NCBI RefSeq assembly: GCF_020149935.1
Contig: NZ_CP083757.1
Coordinates: 3,559,501 to 3,623,500 of the forward strand
Origin: Marinilongibacter aquaticus
GTDB taxonomy: Bacteria; Bacteroidota; Bacteroidia; Cytophagales; Spirosomataceae
Length of the DNA stretch: 64,000 nucleotides
Direction: 5' to 3'
Shown here piece by piece: positions 52,257 to 62,070 of the stretch. Both the position numbers and the translations under genes were made by a program. The notes under the pieces were generated by a model. It was given only the letters and a program-made list of their open reading frames with translations, did no database searches and was not told the origin of the DNA. The first letter of the stretch is position 1. Every line of letters begins with the position of its first letter.

Positions 52257-54937
52257 CTGACCACAAACGCGGCAATCAATACAAAAACCAAAATACTGCA
52301 GCTGATGATGGAGTATTTGTATGCCACCCAAAACGGCAACCTGAGCCCCTGATCGTTTCCAATTAGAATGAAATTCGCCCAATAATACGGATGGTTGAAT
52401 TCTTGACCAGTCGCCGATTTCCTGAAATCCAATTTGGCCTGTCGTAAAGCATCCGCTTTGTTCCATCCCTTTTCCAGATAATGATAAAGACGCGAAGCCA
52501 ACCAAGCTGAACTTTCGTCGTGGGCTTTCCATAGCGTAGTGATCGTGGAAGGGCAACCGGCATAGGCAAAGCCGCGGGCAAGGGAAATCAACCCTTCGCC
52601 TTTTTGCAGTTTTCCGTTTCCAGCTTCGCAAGCCGAAAGCACCACAAGCTCGGTATTTTGCAAAGAAAGACTGTACAGTTCTTCTGTATACAATTTGTAA
52701 TCCGTACTGTCTGGATAAAAGGCAATAAAGGATTTTCCAGGTTCTTCGTCGTCCATTTGAGCATGCGTAGCAAAATGGATAATGCCATATTCTTGATACT
52801 CTTCGAAGAAATTGTTTTTCGAGGCCGATTGGTTTTTATAGGATACGCCTCCTATTTTATCAACTTCTTGGCTCGAAAAAGGCAATTGGCCTAAATTTCG
52901 GTCGCGGTTTTCGGAAAGTAAAAAGGCGTTGTCGGCATAAGGTGCAATGGCCAATGCTTTTTCTTGCGGCCTTGAAAACTTCTTTTGTTTCGAGCGGAAA
53001 TATGTGAGGAAAGAATAATCGTAGAATATTGAAAAACGGTCGATCAAGTAGGCTTTGTTTTCGTCTTGCAATACCTCAAAAGGGATGAGGTTCAATTGTG
53101 AATCCCGGATAATCAGCAAATGGTGTATGCCTTTCAAGTGCGGCTCCAATGGCTCGAAAATCGTTTTGTAAATTTCGAAAGCCGCCTGAGCACCTTGGTA
53201 TTTTCCCAAGCCGGGATTGGTATAAAGGGCATTTTTCAATTCTTCGATTTGATCGAGAAAAGAAGAAGGCAAGTTGATTTTCAGGTTCAAATATTCGCGG
53301 CGATCGATCAAACTCACGTAAGCCACAGAATCGGTGAGGAAATAGCTGAGAGCTGCTGCATCGTTTGCGAGCGTTTTTTTCAATTCTTCGCTCGACACCT
53401 CATTCGTTTGGTATTTCAGTGCAAAATAGGCTTCGTTCTTTTCTTCCAATTGCCTTTTCAAAAAGCCCATCTCTATTTTGAGCTCGTTCAGCTTTTGGTC
53501 CAAAGCACTGTCTGTTTTGCCCGCGTTGGCTTGTGCAATCCACACGGAATTCAATTCTTGTTGCAGCAATTTCTCTTTGATAATCAAAGAATCGTCTTGA
53601 AACTGCGGTTTTATTTTCTGGTCCCACAAGGCTTCGTTTAGCGATGCCGCCTGGATTTTATTGATCCAAGGCAGAAAATCCGGAGAATTGCTGTGGGTGT
53701 TCAGGTCGAGAATTTGAGAAACCATTGGCCGAATGGTGGCGTCAAGCTCAAATTTCGATTCTTGAAAAGGATAGTTCTTTTTCAAATCGGTGGCCAGACG
53801 CACAGCTTCGGATAAGCTTTTCAGGGCTTTTTCGTCGGGTTCGTGTTGTGCCCTTTTCTGCAAAGCCTCAAGGTATTGGATTGGAAAGAGAATTTCGGAA
53901 AAATTCACCTTTTCTCCATTCGAAGCATTGGAGCACAATGCCAAAGCCTTGTTGTACAGTTTTTTAGCTTCCTGAGCGTTTTCAGAAAGATCGCCCAATA
54001 GAATAATCGCTTCTGCTAAATATTTTGAAGGCTTTTGGTATTCGCTTATGGTTTTTGCCAGAACATTTTTTGCCGCTGCCTTTTTATCTTCATGAATGGC
54101 GAGTTTGGCTTCGAGTGTCTGGAGTTTGACATGTTGCCATTCCACGCCATTTTTTATTTTGGGCAAACCATTTTTGGCTTTTTGCAAATACTGGGCGGCT
54201 TCGTGCCATTGGCCACTGGCAATCAAGGCATCGACCAAATGCAGTGTACGTGGTAAAATGTCGAAGTCGCTTCGACTATTCTGAATGGCCAACTTGAAAT
54301 AATCAATCGCTTTGTCGAATTGCTTGTCTTCTGCATAAAGCAAACCGAGCCGATTGTATAGCGAAGAGCTGATCAACGGCCTGTTCAATTTCTTCGACAA
54401 CTTTTCGGCCGTTTGAAGGATAAGCAAATTCAATTGCTTTTCGCCCAGATATTGGAGCAAATAGCTGTAATTGAGATAAAAAGAATAAACCTCGAGCGGA
54501 TTGTTTTCGGCAATTTGCGGCTTTTCCATGAGATGGGCATAGCCGATATCGAAATAATGTTGGGCCGAGTCGAGCTTGTTTTCTTCTCTGTACAGAGAAG
54601 CCAGCATGGCTTCGAACTTAAAGCAAATCGAGTCGTTTTTCGTCAAGACGTCCAGTCTGCCAAGCTTGAGGATTTTGAAAGCTTCGGCATTATTTTTGGC
54701 ATAGAACTCTATTGCTCCTACAAATAGGGGAGTCTCGTATTTTAAGACTTGCTTATCGCCTTTCTCGAATTCGGCATGAATCGCCTTTAGTTTTGATAAG
54801 GCATCCTGTTTTGAAAGTTCTCCACTGAGGAATTTGGCAAAGGCTCGGTTTCTTTGATTTTCGAGGCCGATTTTTTGAGCATCAACCGGCCTCGAAAGAA
54901 TCATAGCCAAAAGTGTAAAACAGCACAGTATACGCAT
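52241..54937 (-). CDS. Exported TPR-CHAT domain protease with C-terminal membrane anchor
   Basis: The 898-residue protein has a signal peptide (MRILCCFTLLAMILSRPVDA), a long TPR superhelix (about 25-450), a coiled-coil linker and a CHAT peptidase domain (about 610-865). The catalytic pair is His725 (IIHFATHAQMDDEEP) and Cys770 (LVVLSACEAGNGKLQKGEG). The family member ends with a hydrophobic helix (about 870-890) and a basic tail, RKKRA. The caspase-like domain should therefore face the periplasm, unlike cytoplasmic TPR-CHAT. It follows a lipoprotein gene by 6 nt and converges with the sigma/anti-sigma genes. Confidence 0.9.
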   Translation of the reverse strand: MRILCCFTLLAMILSRPVDAQKIGLENQRNRAFAKFLSGELSKQDALSKLKAIHAEFEKGDKQVLKYETPLFVGAIEFYAKNNAEAFKILKLGRLDVLTKNDSICFKFEAMLASLYREENKLDSAQHYFDIGYAHLMEKPQIAENNPLEVYSFYLNYSYLLQYLGEKQLNLLILQTAEKLSKKLNRPLISSSLYNRLGLLYAEDKQFDKAIDYFKLAIQNSRSDFDILPRTLHLVDALIASGQWHEAAQYLQKAKNGLPKIKNGVEWQHVKLQTLEAKLAIHEDKKAAAKNVLAKTISEYQKPSKYLAEAIILLGDLSENAQEAKKLYNKALALCSNASNGEKVNFSEILFPIQYLEALQKRAQHEPDEKALKSLSEAVRLATDLKKNYPFQESKFELDATIRPMVSQILDLNTHSNSPDFLPWINKIQAASLNEALWDQKIKPQFQDDSLIIKEKLLQQELNSVWIAQANAGKTDSALDQKLNELKIEMGFLKRQLEEKNEAYFALKYQTNEVSSEELKKTLANDAAALSYFLTDSVAYVSLIDRREYLNLKINLPSSFLDQIEELKNALYTNPGLGKYQGAQAAFEIYKTIFEPLEPHLKGIHHLLIIRDSQLNLIPFEVLQDENKAYLIDRFSIFYDYSFLTYFRSKQKKFSRPQEKALAIAPYADNAFLLSENRDRNLGQLPFSSQEVDKIGGVSYKNQSASKNNFFEEYQEYGIIHFATHAQMDDEEPGKSFIAFYPDSTDYKLYTEELYSLSLQNTELVVLSACEAGNGKLQKGEGLISLARGFAYAGCPSTITTLWKAHDESSAWLASRLYHYLEKGWNKADALRQAKLDFRKSATGQEFNHPYYWANFILIGNDQGLRLPFWVAYKYSIISCSILVFVLIAAFVVRKKRA

Positions 54938-54943
54938 TGTGTT

Positions 54944-55981
54944 TTATCCATTTGAAATAATTGGCAAAGGTGGAGCGGCATCGTTTTCACCCTCACCTCT
55001 CAGGCTTTTCACGCTACAGGCATTGCATTTGTAGCCGTGAACAATTTTTTGTTTTTTATAACTTGGAATAACTTCTTTTCTCAAATACTGGAGCCACGCA
55101 TTGTCTGAGTTGGCTTTCAAGTCTGCCTGGAAATTACCCGTTACTGTTCTGCGGTATTGATCGGCAATTCTTTCAATATCGTTCAAATCGCAAGATTTTC
55201 CATCGGGGCAAAAGTATTTTTGCAGCACTTTTTCATCGTGTTTGAGATACACATAACGTAAACGGTATTTCACTCTTTTGTCGTTGCGTTTTTCAAAAGA
55301 AACCTGATCCATTTCTCCTTTTTTGGTATACTCCAACTGCTTGTAATCCAATGCACTTTTGTCGATAATCTTATCGTTGTAGTACATTTGATATTCGCTG
55401 GGGTTTAGTCCTAGGGCTTTGTACAGATCTTCGGGGGGCGAAGTGGCTCTTAGGTACTCGTGATCCTGCAATAGTTTACTGTAATCTTCGATAATGTAGC
55501 GGTTCCAGTAACGGTATACTTTGTTTCCGCCAATTTCGGCCAATTCTCTTGGGTATTCACCCTTTTCGCGTACGTAGTATGTCCAATTGGCTTCGTCGAT
55601 ACAAATTTCTGCATCGTTTTTCAAGGTGTACACGTAATCTTGTTTCCAAGAAGCCGCATCCAATTCTTTGCTCTTTTCTTCAAGAGAGAGAGCCTCAAAT
55701 TTGGCGGGCACTTCGCTACCTTCGAAAATATAGAGGTAGCCTTCGCTATCCAGGTAGGCGTTGAACGATTTGGCACAACCGGAAGAATCGATTGAGCCCA
55801 AAGCCGGATCACTGGCATTGAATGCATTACTGCTAATAAAATTTGTGTTTCCCGTTAGCTTTCCGCTATCGACGTAAACTTTTGTGAGCGTTTTTTGGGG
55901 TGAGAGAAAACTGCCTCCATTTTCACTACAGGCTAGTACGAGAGAATAAAGAGCAATTAAGCCTGAGATTATGTTTTTCAT
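54944..55981 (-). CDS. Lipoprotein of unknown function encoded with the CHAT protease
   Basis: The 345-residue protein has a lipoprotein signal with LVLAC (Cys18) and a hydrophilic mature part rich in Lys, Glu and Tyr. Four cysteines near the end (FCPDGKSCDL, YKCNACSV) may form disulfides or bind metal. No domain was recognised. It is the first gene of a two-gene operon with the TPR-CHAT protease (6 nt gap). It could be a substrate, a sensor or a partner of that protease; this rests only on gene order. Confidence 0.7.
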   Translation of the reverse strand: MKNIISGLIALYSLVLACSENGGSFLSPQKTLTKVYVDSGKLTGNTNFISSNAFNASDPALGSIDSSGCAKSFNAYLDSEGYLYIFEGSEVPAKFEALSLEEKSKELDAASWKQDYVYTLKNDAEICIDEANWTYYVREKGEYPRELAEIGGNKVYRYWNRYIIEDYSKLLQDHEYLRATSPPEDLYKALGLNPSEYQMYYNDKIIDKSALDYKQLEYTKKGEMDQVSFEKRNDKRVKYRLRYVYLKHDEKVLQKYFCPDGKSCDLNDIERIADQYRRTVTGNFQADLKANSDNAWLQYLRKEVIPSYKKQKIVHGYKCNACSVKSLRGEGENDAAPPLPIISNG

Positions 55982-56248
55982 TTTATGGCTTGTTTATGGG
56001 TAAATACTGGTTGATTACTGTTCTGTAACCAAGCTAATTGAAATTGTTTAAAAAATGATGATGCATGATAAATCAATATACGAAATTGAGATTGAAGGCA
56101 AACCAAAACACGCATCTTTCTATTTATCGGACAGGCAAAATAGGACAGTTCTTTTAAAGAGAACAGCCCTCATTCGCATCCAAGGAGAAAGACCCCAGAG
56201 CAGAATAAATCAGTCTTCAGTTGGTTCGATTAGCCTATAATCTATACT

Positions 56249-58900
56249 TTAGAAAAGTCCTAGTTGAGACTTGTCATCCTTGTCTTCGTCTCTACTTTTC
56301 GACTTTTCCTTTTTCGTCGTATTTTCTTCTGTTTTGGTTTCTCCGCCTGTCCCGTTTTCAGTCTCATCGTCGTCGATCGATTCTTCTTCCTCTTCTTCGG
56401 GTTCAGGTTTTTCGGGTTCCAACCATTTTACATCCATCACTTTCATAAATGGCAGCTTGCTACCCATGGCTTTCCATCCTTTTACGCTCTCGAGCTCTTC
56501 AATTTTGAATTCAAGCTTCTCGATATTCGTTTTCCGATCTTTCTTCACTTTGAATTCGGCCCTTGGAAGATCATCGTACGATACGGCCAAAAGCTCAGAG
56601 CGATGATGGTCTGATATGAAACTAAAACGTTTATCCATCGTAGAAGTTTCAATCACAAAGCGTTTTATGTGAAAAACACGGCTTTCGCCATCGTAATAAA
56701 TTGCCGAAATGATGCCTTCTTCTTGATACTGCGTAATCATCATTACCTGACGGGCATCGTAGTGATTGGTCAATTCGAAATTCGTCAGTTCGTACTCGCC
56801 TGTTTTGTACACCACCAAAACCTTGTCTTCCGCCTCGAAATTGCCCAGATAGTCGCCATGTTCATCGCGGTTCAATCGACCTAAATTCGGAGTGTACCAA
56901 ATATCAACGCCGCCAAGCGTAGAAACGCCAGCCGATTTCAGTACGACTTTTCGCACGGGATATTTTGAAACCAAATTTCCCATGGCCGAGCGGCCTTTTA
57001 TGATGAGTTCGGCGAAATCGTATTCGAATTGCTTTTTCTTGGCTGTACAAGAGGCTGTTAGGCTCACACTTACAATTTCTGCCTCGCCGTTTTCATTGTC
57101 CGAGAAATAGAGGATTTTCGATTTGGGCGTGCCTTTCGTCACATTGTACTCTTTGTCTCGCGTAATGCTCGTGACATTGAAACGCTTGGCAAAGGTTTTG
57201 CCCGATTTGCCGTCGAAATAAATCACATTGTAAATGCGTCGTTCGTCGTTTTTGCGGAATACGGAGCAATGCAGAATGTCTTTGCCCACAAAGTTTTTCT
57301 CCTGGATTTTCGAAATGTTGTATGAACCGTCTTTTCGGAAAACAATGATATCGTCGATATCCGAGCAATCCATTACGTATTCATCCTTTTTCAGGCTGTA
57401 GCCCACAAAACCGCCTTGGCGATCAACGTACAGTTTTTGGTTGTTGGCGGCAACAATATGGGCTTGCACATCGCCAAACTCCATAATCTCCGTTTGCCTT
57501 TCTCTGCCTTTCCCATATTTGTTCATCAGGTTTTGGAAGAAGGCAATGGCGTAATCCGTAAGGTTTTCGAGGTGGTGGTTGACTTCCTGCAAATTCTCTT
57601 CGAGCTTCCGCATCAACTCATCGGCTTTGAAAGAGTCGTATTTCGAAATCCGTTTAATCCTGATTTCGGTCAGGCGAAGGATGTCTTCTCTACCGATTTC
57701 ACGGTAAAAGTCGGCCTTGAAAGGGTCAAGTCCCTTGTCTATGGTATCAATTACCGCCTCAAAAGTTTCGCATTCCTCAATGTCGCGGTAAATTCTATTT
57801 TCAATGAATATTTTTTCTAATGAGCTGTAGAGTAATTTTTCCATCAACTCGTGCCGCTTTATTTCAAGTTCGCGTTTCAGCAAATGCACGGTTTGTTGGG
57901 TCGAAGACTTCAGAATGTCGCTCACACTTACAAAGTGAGGTTTTTCGTCTTCGATAATTACGGCATTCGGCGAAATGGAGACCTCGCATTGCGAAAAAGC
58001 ATAAAGGGCGTCCATGGTAATGTCGGGCGAGGTATTTGTGCCCAAATGCACCAGGATTTCCACATCTCTTGCCGTATTGTCTTCTACCTTTTTGACCTTT
58101 ATTTTTCCTTGATCATTGGCTTTCAAGATCGAATCGATCAAGCCGCCCGTGGTTGTGCCGTATGGGATTTCGGATATCTTTAAGGTCTTTTTGTCCACTT
58201 CCGAAATTTTGGCCCGCACTTTAATTCTGCCGCCTCGTGCTCCGTCGTTGTAGTTGCTCACATCGACCATGCCACCCGTCATGAAATCGGGATAAAGCGT
58301 AAATTTTTGACCTTTCAAAAAGCGAATGCTGGCTTCGCAAAGCTCGATGAAATTGTGCGGCATTATTTTCGTAGAAAGCCCAACGGCTATGCCTTCCACA
58401 CCCATTTCCAGAAGCAACGGAAATTTTGCGGGCAAGGTTACGGGCTCTCTTTTTCTGCCGTCATATGACATCTGCCACTCGGTGGTGTCTTCATTGAAGA
58501 GCACTTCGTTGGCAAATTTGGAAAGACGTACTTCGATATACCTCGGGGCGGCCGCACTGTCACCTGTACGTACATCTCCCCAGTTTCCCTGAGTGTCCAG
58601 AAGCAATTCTTTTTGACCGATGGTCACAATGGCATCGCCAATCGATGCGTCACCATGCGGGTGATACTGCATGGTGGCCCCGATCACATTCGCGACCTTG
58701 TTGAAACGCCCGTCGTCCATTTCTTTCAGGGCGTGCAACAATCTCCTCTGTACGGGCTTCAACCCGTCCTCCTGTGCAGGAACGGCCCTTTCCAAAATTA
58801 CATACGAAGCATACTCAAGGAAATAATCCTCGAACATGTCATCCAGTATGTCGTTTTGCTGTGTTGGGTCGTAAGCTTCTTGTTTCTTTTTGTTGCTCAT
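56249..58900 (-). CDS. parC: DNA topoisomerase IV subunit A (GyrA/ParC family)
   Basis: The 883-residue protein has the breakage-rejoining domain with catalytic Tyr121 (AAPRYIEVR), the quinolone-region segment YHPHGDASIGDA (Ala85, Ser86, Asp89) and a beta-pinwheel-like C-terminal domain, ending in a Glu/Asp/Lys-rich tail (EPEPEEEEEESIDDDE...). It lacks the GyrA box and fits Bacteroidota ParC. With ParE, which is not in the window, it decatenates chromosomes. The Ala at the position of E. coli GyrA Ser83 is probably lineage-typical. Single gene with a well-formed promoter upstream. Confidence 0.92.
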   Translation of the reverse strand: MSNKKKQEAYDPTQQNDILDDMFEDYFLEYASYVILERAVPAQEDGLKPVQRRLLHALKEMDDGRFNKVANVIGATMQYHPHGDASIGDAIVTIGQKELLLDTQGNWGDVRTGDSAAAPRYIEVRLSKFANEVLFNEDTTEWQMSYDGRKREPVTLPAKFPLLLEMGVEGIAVGLSTKIMPHNFIELCEASIRFLKGQKFTLYPDFMTGGMVDVSNYNDGARGGRIKVRAKISEVDKKTLKISEIPYGTTTGGLIDSILKANDQGKIKVKKVEDNTARDVEILVHLGTNTSPDITMDALYAFSQCEVSISPNAVIIEDEKPHFVSVSDILKSSTQQTVHLLKRELEIKRHELMEKLLYSSLEKIFIENRIYRDIEECETFEAVIDTIDKGLDPFKADFYREIGREDILRLTEIRIKRISKYDSFKADELMRKLEENLQEVNHHLENLTDYAIAFFQNLMNKYGKGRERQTEIMEFGDVQAHIVAANNQKLYVDRQGGFVGYSLKKDEYVMDCSDIDDIIVFRKDGSYNISKIQEKNFVGKDILHCSVFRKNDERRIYNVIYFDGKSGKTFAKRFNVTSITRDKEYNVTKGTPKSKILYFSDNENGEAEIVSVSLTASCTAKKKQFEYDFAELIIKGRSAMGNLVSKYPVRKVVLKSAGVSTLGGVDIWYTPNLGRLNRDEHGDYLGNFEAEDKVLVVYKTGEYELTNFELTNHYDARQVMMITQYQEEGIISAIYYDGESRVFHIKRFVIETSTMDKRFSFISDHHRSELLAVSYDDLPRAEFKVKKDRKTNIEKLEFKIEELESVKGWKAMGSKLPFMKVMDVKWLEPEKPEPEEEEEESIDDDETENGTGGETKTEENTTKKEKSKSRDEDKDDKSQLGLF

Positions 58901-58938
58901 AGGGTGTCGAAAAGCGAGTCCATGTTTTTGGAAGAATG

Positions 58939-58967
58939 CAAATATAAAGAATTAGATTTTCAGACAA
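58939..58967 (-). promoter_or_regulatory. Predicted Bacteroidota promoter for parC
   Basis: On the minus strand TTG (58967-58965), an 18 nt gap, then TATATTTG (58946-58939). The start codon is 38 nt downstream of the -7 element. It matches both consensus boxes. Confidence 0.55.
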
Positions 58968-59184
58968 GAGCCACTTGAAGAATAGACTGGAGATTTTTGC
59001 GATACTTTACGGCAAAAAGGAGGGTGCTGAACGCTCCGCCTTACCCGTATTTTCTGGATTTTGTTTTTGGCTCGAAAATGAAGGTTTTTCTGCTAAAATG
59101 TACGTTTTTGAGGCTTTTTGAGGAATTAAATTGGCAAATTGATGGTTGAAAAGGTGTATAAAGTTATAATCTAAAACAACACAA

Positions 59185-59658
59185 ATGGGAAATTTGAATG
59201 CCATCGGGCTGCAAGCCGACAAAGCCAATGATTTGGCCGAAAAATTGAATGTTTTATTGGCCAACTATTCTATCTTTTATCAGAATACAAGAGGGTATCA
59301 TTGGAACATCAAAGGCGATAAGTTTTTCGAATTGCATGTGAAATTTGAAGAGCTATACGACGACCTTCGTCTTAAAATTGATGAGATCGCGGAGCGGATT
59401 CTTACTTTGGGTGAAAGTCCGGCACACAACTATTCGGCTTATGCTGCGGTGTCATTGATCAAAGAAAGCGATAAAGTATCGGATGGCGTTGAGGCGGTGA
59501 AGGGCATTTTGGAGTCTTTCAAAACGTTGATCATTTTGCAACGTGAATTGTTGGATCTTTCGGGTGATGCCGACGATGAGGGAACAAATGCTTTGATGAG
59601 CGATTACATTCGCGAGCAAGAGAAACTTGTATGGATGTACTCTGCTTTCTTGAAATAA
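59185..59658 (+). CDS. dps: Dps-family ferritin-like DNA-protecting protein
   Basis: The 157-residue protein is a four-helix bundle with the Dps ferroxidase ligands: His39 (RGYHWNIKG), His51, Asp66 and Glu70 (ELHVKFEELYDD, KIDEIAERI). The His-His spacing of 12 and the D-E pair match other Dps proteins; position 55 is Glu where Asp is frequent. It should oxidise ferrous iron with peroxide, store it in a dodecamer and protect DNA. It sits alone and ends in a shared terminator. Confidence 0.93.
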   Translation: MGNLNAIGLQADKANDLAEKLNVLLANYSIFYQNTRGYHWNIKGDKFFELHVKFEELYDDLRLKIDEIAERILTLGESPAHNYSAYAAVSLIKESDKVSDGVEAVKGILESFKTLIILQRELLDLSGDADDEGTNALMSDYIREQEKLVWMYSAFLK

Positions 59659-59686
59659 CGGTTTTTCGAGATCAGGAAATATTGAC

Positions 59687-59712
59687 AAAAGGCACTCTTT
59701 GCAGTGCCTTTT
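59687..59712. terminator. Bidirectional terminator between dps and the NUDIX gene
   Basis: AAAAGGCACT (59687-59696) pairs with AGTGCCTTTT (59703-59712) around a 6 nt loop, with T-rich flanks. The stem touches the stop of the NUDIX gene. Confidence 0.8.
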
Positions 59713-60331
59713 ATTTTTCTAACATTTCCATCAATTCCCACACCATCAGGGCTGTAGCTCCCCAAATCCAATTGCCGTTCGCCTCGAAACCAAAAGCGAC
59801 CAGTCTGTTTCCTCTCACATCAATCACTCTTTTTTCCAGCTTTTCGTGTTTCAATTGAGACAGGGGCACTTCGATAACTTCGGCCACTTCACGCTCATCG
59901 GGGTAAAAAACGGGGCGGTAATTCATGTAACCCACAAAAGGTTTCACCAGGAAATTGGAAGGCGGAATGTACACGGGGCTCAATTCGCCAAGAATGGTGA
60001 CATCCAAGGATTTAATGCCGATTTCTTCTTCGGCTTCACGCAGTGCAGTACGTTCGAAAGATTCGTCCACTTCCTCCATTCTTCCGCCGGGAAACGAAAT
60101 TTGACCGCCATGTGTGCCGTCGTATGGGGGTCTCAGTATAAAAGGCAAATAGATTTCATTTTTATCGGGGTAGAGCATGAGCAAAACCGCACTTTTTCGG
60201 GAATTGCTCAATTCTTCGGGTTTGCGGATAATTTCAGTTTTGCGGATATGTGTATAGAAATTCTGGTGGCCGGGAGGGCCTGCAGAAAGCCTTTGTTTTA
60301 AAATTTCGTTTGTTTGATAAAAAGTGTTCAT
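59711..60331 (-). CDS. NUDIX hydrolase, CoA pyrophosphatase-like
   Basis: The 206-residue protein has a Nudix box in PGGRMEEVDESFERTALREA followed by EEEIGI (Glu99, Glu102 and Glu103 as metal ligands) and the upstream GTHGGQISFPGG segment that marks the NudL/PCD1 group, which cleaves coenzyme A and oxidised CoA to 3',4'-type products. It starts 5 nt after the FAD-dependent oxidoreductase gene, so the two share an operon. Substrate assignment is by family resemblance. Confidence 0.88.
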   Translation of the reverse strand: MNTFYQTNEILKQRLSAGPPGHQNFYTHIRKTEIIRKPEELSNSRKSAVLLMLYPDKNEIYLPFILRPPYDGTHGGQISFPGGRMEEVDESFERTALREAEEEIGIKSLDVTILGELSPVYIPPSNFLVKPFVGYMNYRPVFYPDEREVAEVIEVPLSQLKHEKLEKRVIDVRGNRLVAFGFEANGNWIWGATALMVWELMEMLEK

Positions 60332-60336
60332 TGTCT

Positions 60337-61926
60337 TTAAAAAGGTTTTAGGGCATACAGTTCGGCCAAGGCTTCGGCACAGCGTTCTCCGTCGATGGCG
60401 GCACTGACAATTCCACCCGCATATCCCGCCCCTTCACCGCAAGGAAAGAGCCCTTTTATTTCTTCATGCTCTAAATTTTCTCTGTTTCTCGGGATACGCA
60501 CGGGCGAAGAAGTCCTGCTTTCCAAACCAATCAATTGCCCGTGATTGCTGGTGTAGCCTTTCATCCTCTTTCCGAATTGCTTTAAGCCGTCATGCAAAGG
60601 TTTGGCAATGAAATTAGGCAAAACTTCATTCATATCCATGGACAGCAGCCCGGGCTGGTACGAACTGCGATTCAATTGTGGACTGGTTTTCCCGTTTAAA
60701 AAATCGGAAATGCCTTGTGCAGGTGCAATTTGCGAATCTATTTCGGTATTGGGCTTCTGGATTTTTACGGTTTTTTGCCAAACGGTGGTTTCGACATTTT
60801 TTTGCAATTCCAAAGCCGCGAGTTCACCGAAATGTGCATAAGGTTGCCAATCGGGTTCGTTTATTGCTACCACCACACCCGAATTGGCAAATTCAGAATT
60901 CCTTTTGGAGGGCGACATTCCGTTGACAACCAGTTCACCAGGAGCCGTGCTGGCGGGCACGATAAAACCGCCGGGGCACATGCAGAAACTGAAAACGCCC
61001 CTTTGAATTCCCTCGAATTGCGTTTGGGCTACCAGCGAATACGCTGCAGCAGGCAGCAAGCCCCTTTCGCTTTGCCCGTATTGGCAGCGGTCCACGAAGG
61101 CTTGCGGATGCTCGATACGCACGCCCATGGCAAAGGGTTTGGCTTCAATTTTTACGGCACGCTTGTGCAACAATTCAAAGATGTCTCTAGCCGAATGCCC
61201 TGTGGCCAAAATTACGCCGAGACCCAAATATTCCTGCCCATCGGCCAGGCGAACACCCCGCATGTGCTCATCTTGAATGATAAAATCGGTCACTTTCGCA
61301 TTGAAATGCACTTCTCCTCCCGAGTGTAATATACGCTGACGAAGGGCTTCGACAACCTTGGGAAGTTTATTGGTGCCGATGTGCGGATGTGCGTCCACTA
61401 AGATTTCGGAAGTAGCCCCATGCGATACAAGTATTTCGAGAATGCGACGGACATCGCCTCGCTTTTTCGATCGCGTATACAGTTTTCCATCTGAATAAGT
61501 ACCGGCCCCACCTTCACCAAAACAGTAATTGGATTCGGGGTTGACAATTTGTTTTTGGTTGATTGCGGCCAGATCTCGACGTCTTGATTTGACATCCTTT
61601 CCGCGTTCGAAAACCAGTGGTTTTAAACCGAGTTCGATCAAACGTAAAGCCGCAAAAAGTCCGGCCGGGCCTGCTCCGACCACAATCACGGGTTTGGCAT
61701 TTTCTACGAATGGGTAGATTCTTTCGAAGGCGATGTCCTCGTCGATTGGTTCGGAGGAAACACAAAGCGAAATGTTGATTTTGATTTGCTTTTTTCGGGC
61801 GTCAATAGATCTTCTGAGGATCTTGTGAAAGGTTTTGGCTCCGAATTTTTGAGCAATATGGTCGGTCAATTTTTGCTGATCAAGACCGATCTCCACAGGC
61901 AATGTCAAATTGATTTCTTTGTGCAT
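60337..61926 (-). CDS. FAD-dependent oxidoreductase (COG2509 type)
   Basis: The 529-residue protein has an N-terminal 80-residue domain, then a Rossmann FAD motif VIVVGAGPAGLFAALRLIELG and FERGKDVKSRRRD, and the C-terminal FAD motif GLFPCGEGAGYAGGIVSAAIDG. This is the uncharacterised dehydrogenase group COG2509, related to geranylgeranyl-reductase and BaiN-like flavoproteins. No signal peptide. It is the first gene of an operon with the NUDIX hydrolase. The reaction is unknown. Confidence 0.88.
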   Translation of the reverse strand: MHKEINLTLPVEIGLDQQKLTDHIAQKFGAKTFHKILRRSIDARKKQIKINISLCVSSEPIDEDIAFERIYPFVENAKPVIVVGAGPAGLFAALRLIELGLKPLVFERGKDVKSRRRDLAAINQKQIVNPESNYCFGEGGAGTYSDGKLYTRSKKRGDVRRILEILVSHGATSEILVDAHPHIGTNKLPKVVEALRQRILHSGGEVHFNAKVTDFIIQDEHMRGVRLADGQEYLGLGVILATGHSARDIFELLHKRAVKIEAKPFAMGVRIEHPQAFVDRCQYGQSERGLLPAAAYSLVAQTQFEGIQRGVFSFCMCPGGFIVPASTAPGELVVNGMSPSKRNSEFANSGVVVAINEPDWQPYAHFGELAALELQKNVETTVWQKTVKIQKPNTEIDSQIAPAQGISDFLNGKTSPQLNRSSYQPGLLSMDMNEVLPNFIAKPLHDGLKQFGKRMKGYTSNHGQLIGLESRTSSPVRIPRNRENLEHEEIKGLFPCGEGAGYAGGIVSAAIDGERCAEALAELYALKPF

Positions 61927-62058
61927 TGGAAAGGTTTTTATCCTTTAATTCAACAAAGTTACTTGATTTCTATCTGATCTTTTTACTTTGTGTATAGGAA
62001 TACAAAATTATTACCCTACCAATTTGGTAGATTAATCTAAAAAACATCGCTTTTCTTC

Positions 62059-62066
62059 TATCTTTG
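62059..62066 (+). promoter_or_regulatory. Predicted -7 element in front of nuoI
   Basis: TATCTTTG ends only 4 nt before the ATG at 62071, which would make the transcript nearly leaderless. No TTG is found at the proper distance. Confidence 0.4.
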
Positions 62067-62070
62067 CACC

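Noticed and set aside
58640-58665. Ala85 in the ParC quinolone region read as a resistance mutation
   Set aside because: The HGDASI pattern is common in Bacteroidota ParC, so it is more likely lineage-typical than acquired.
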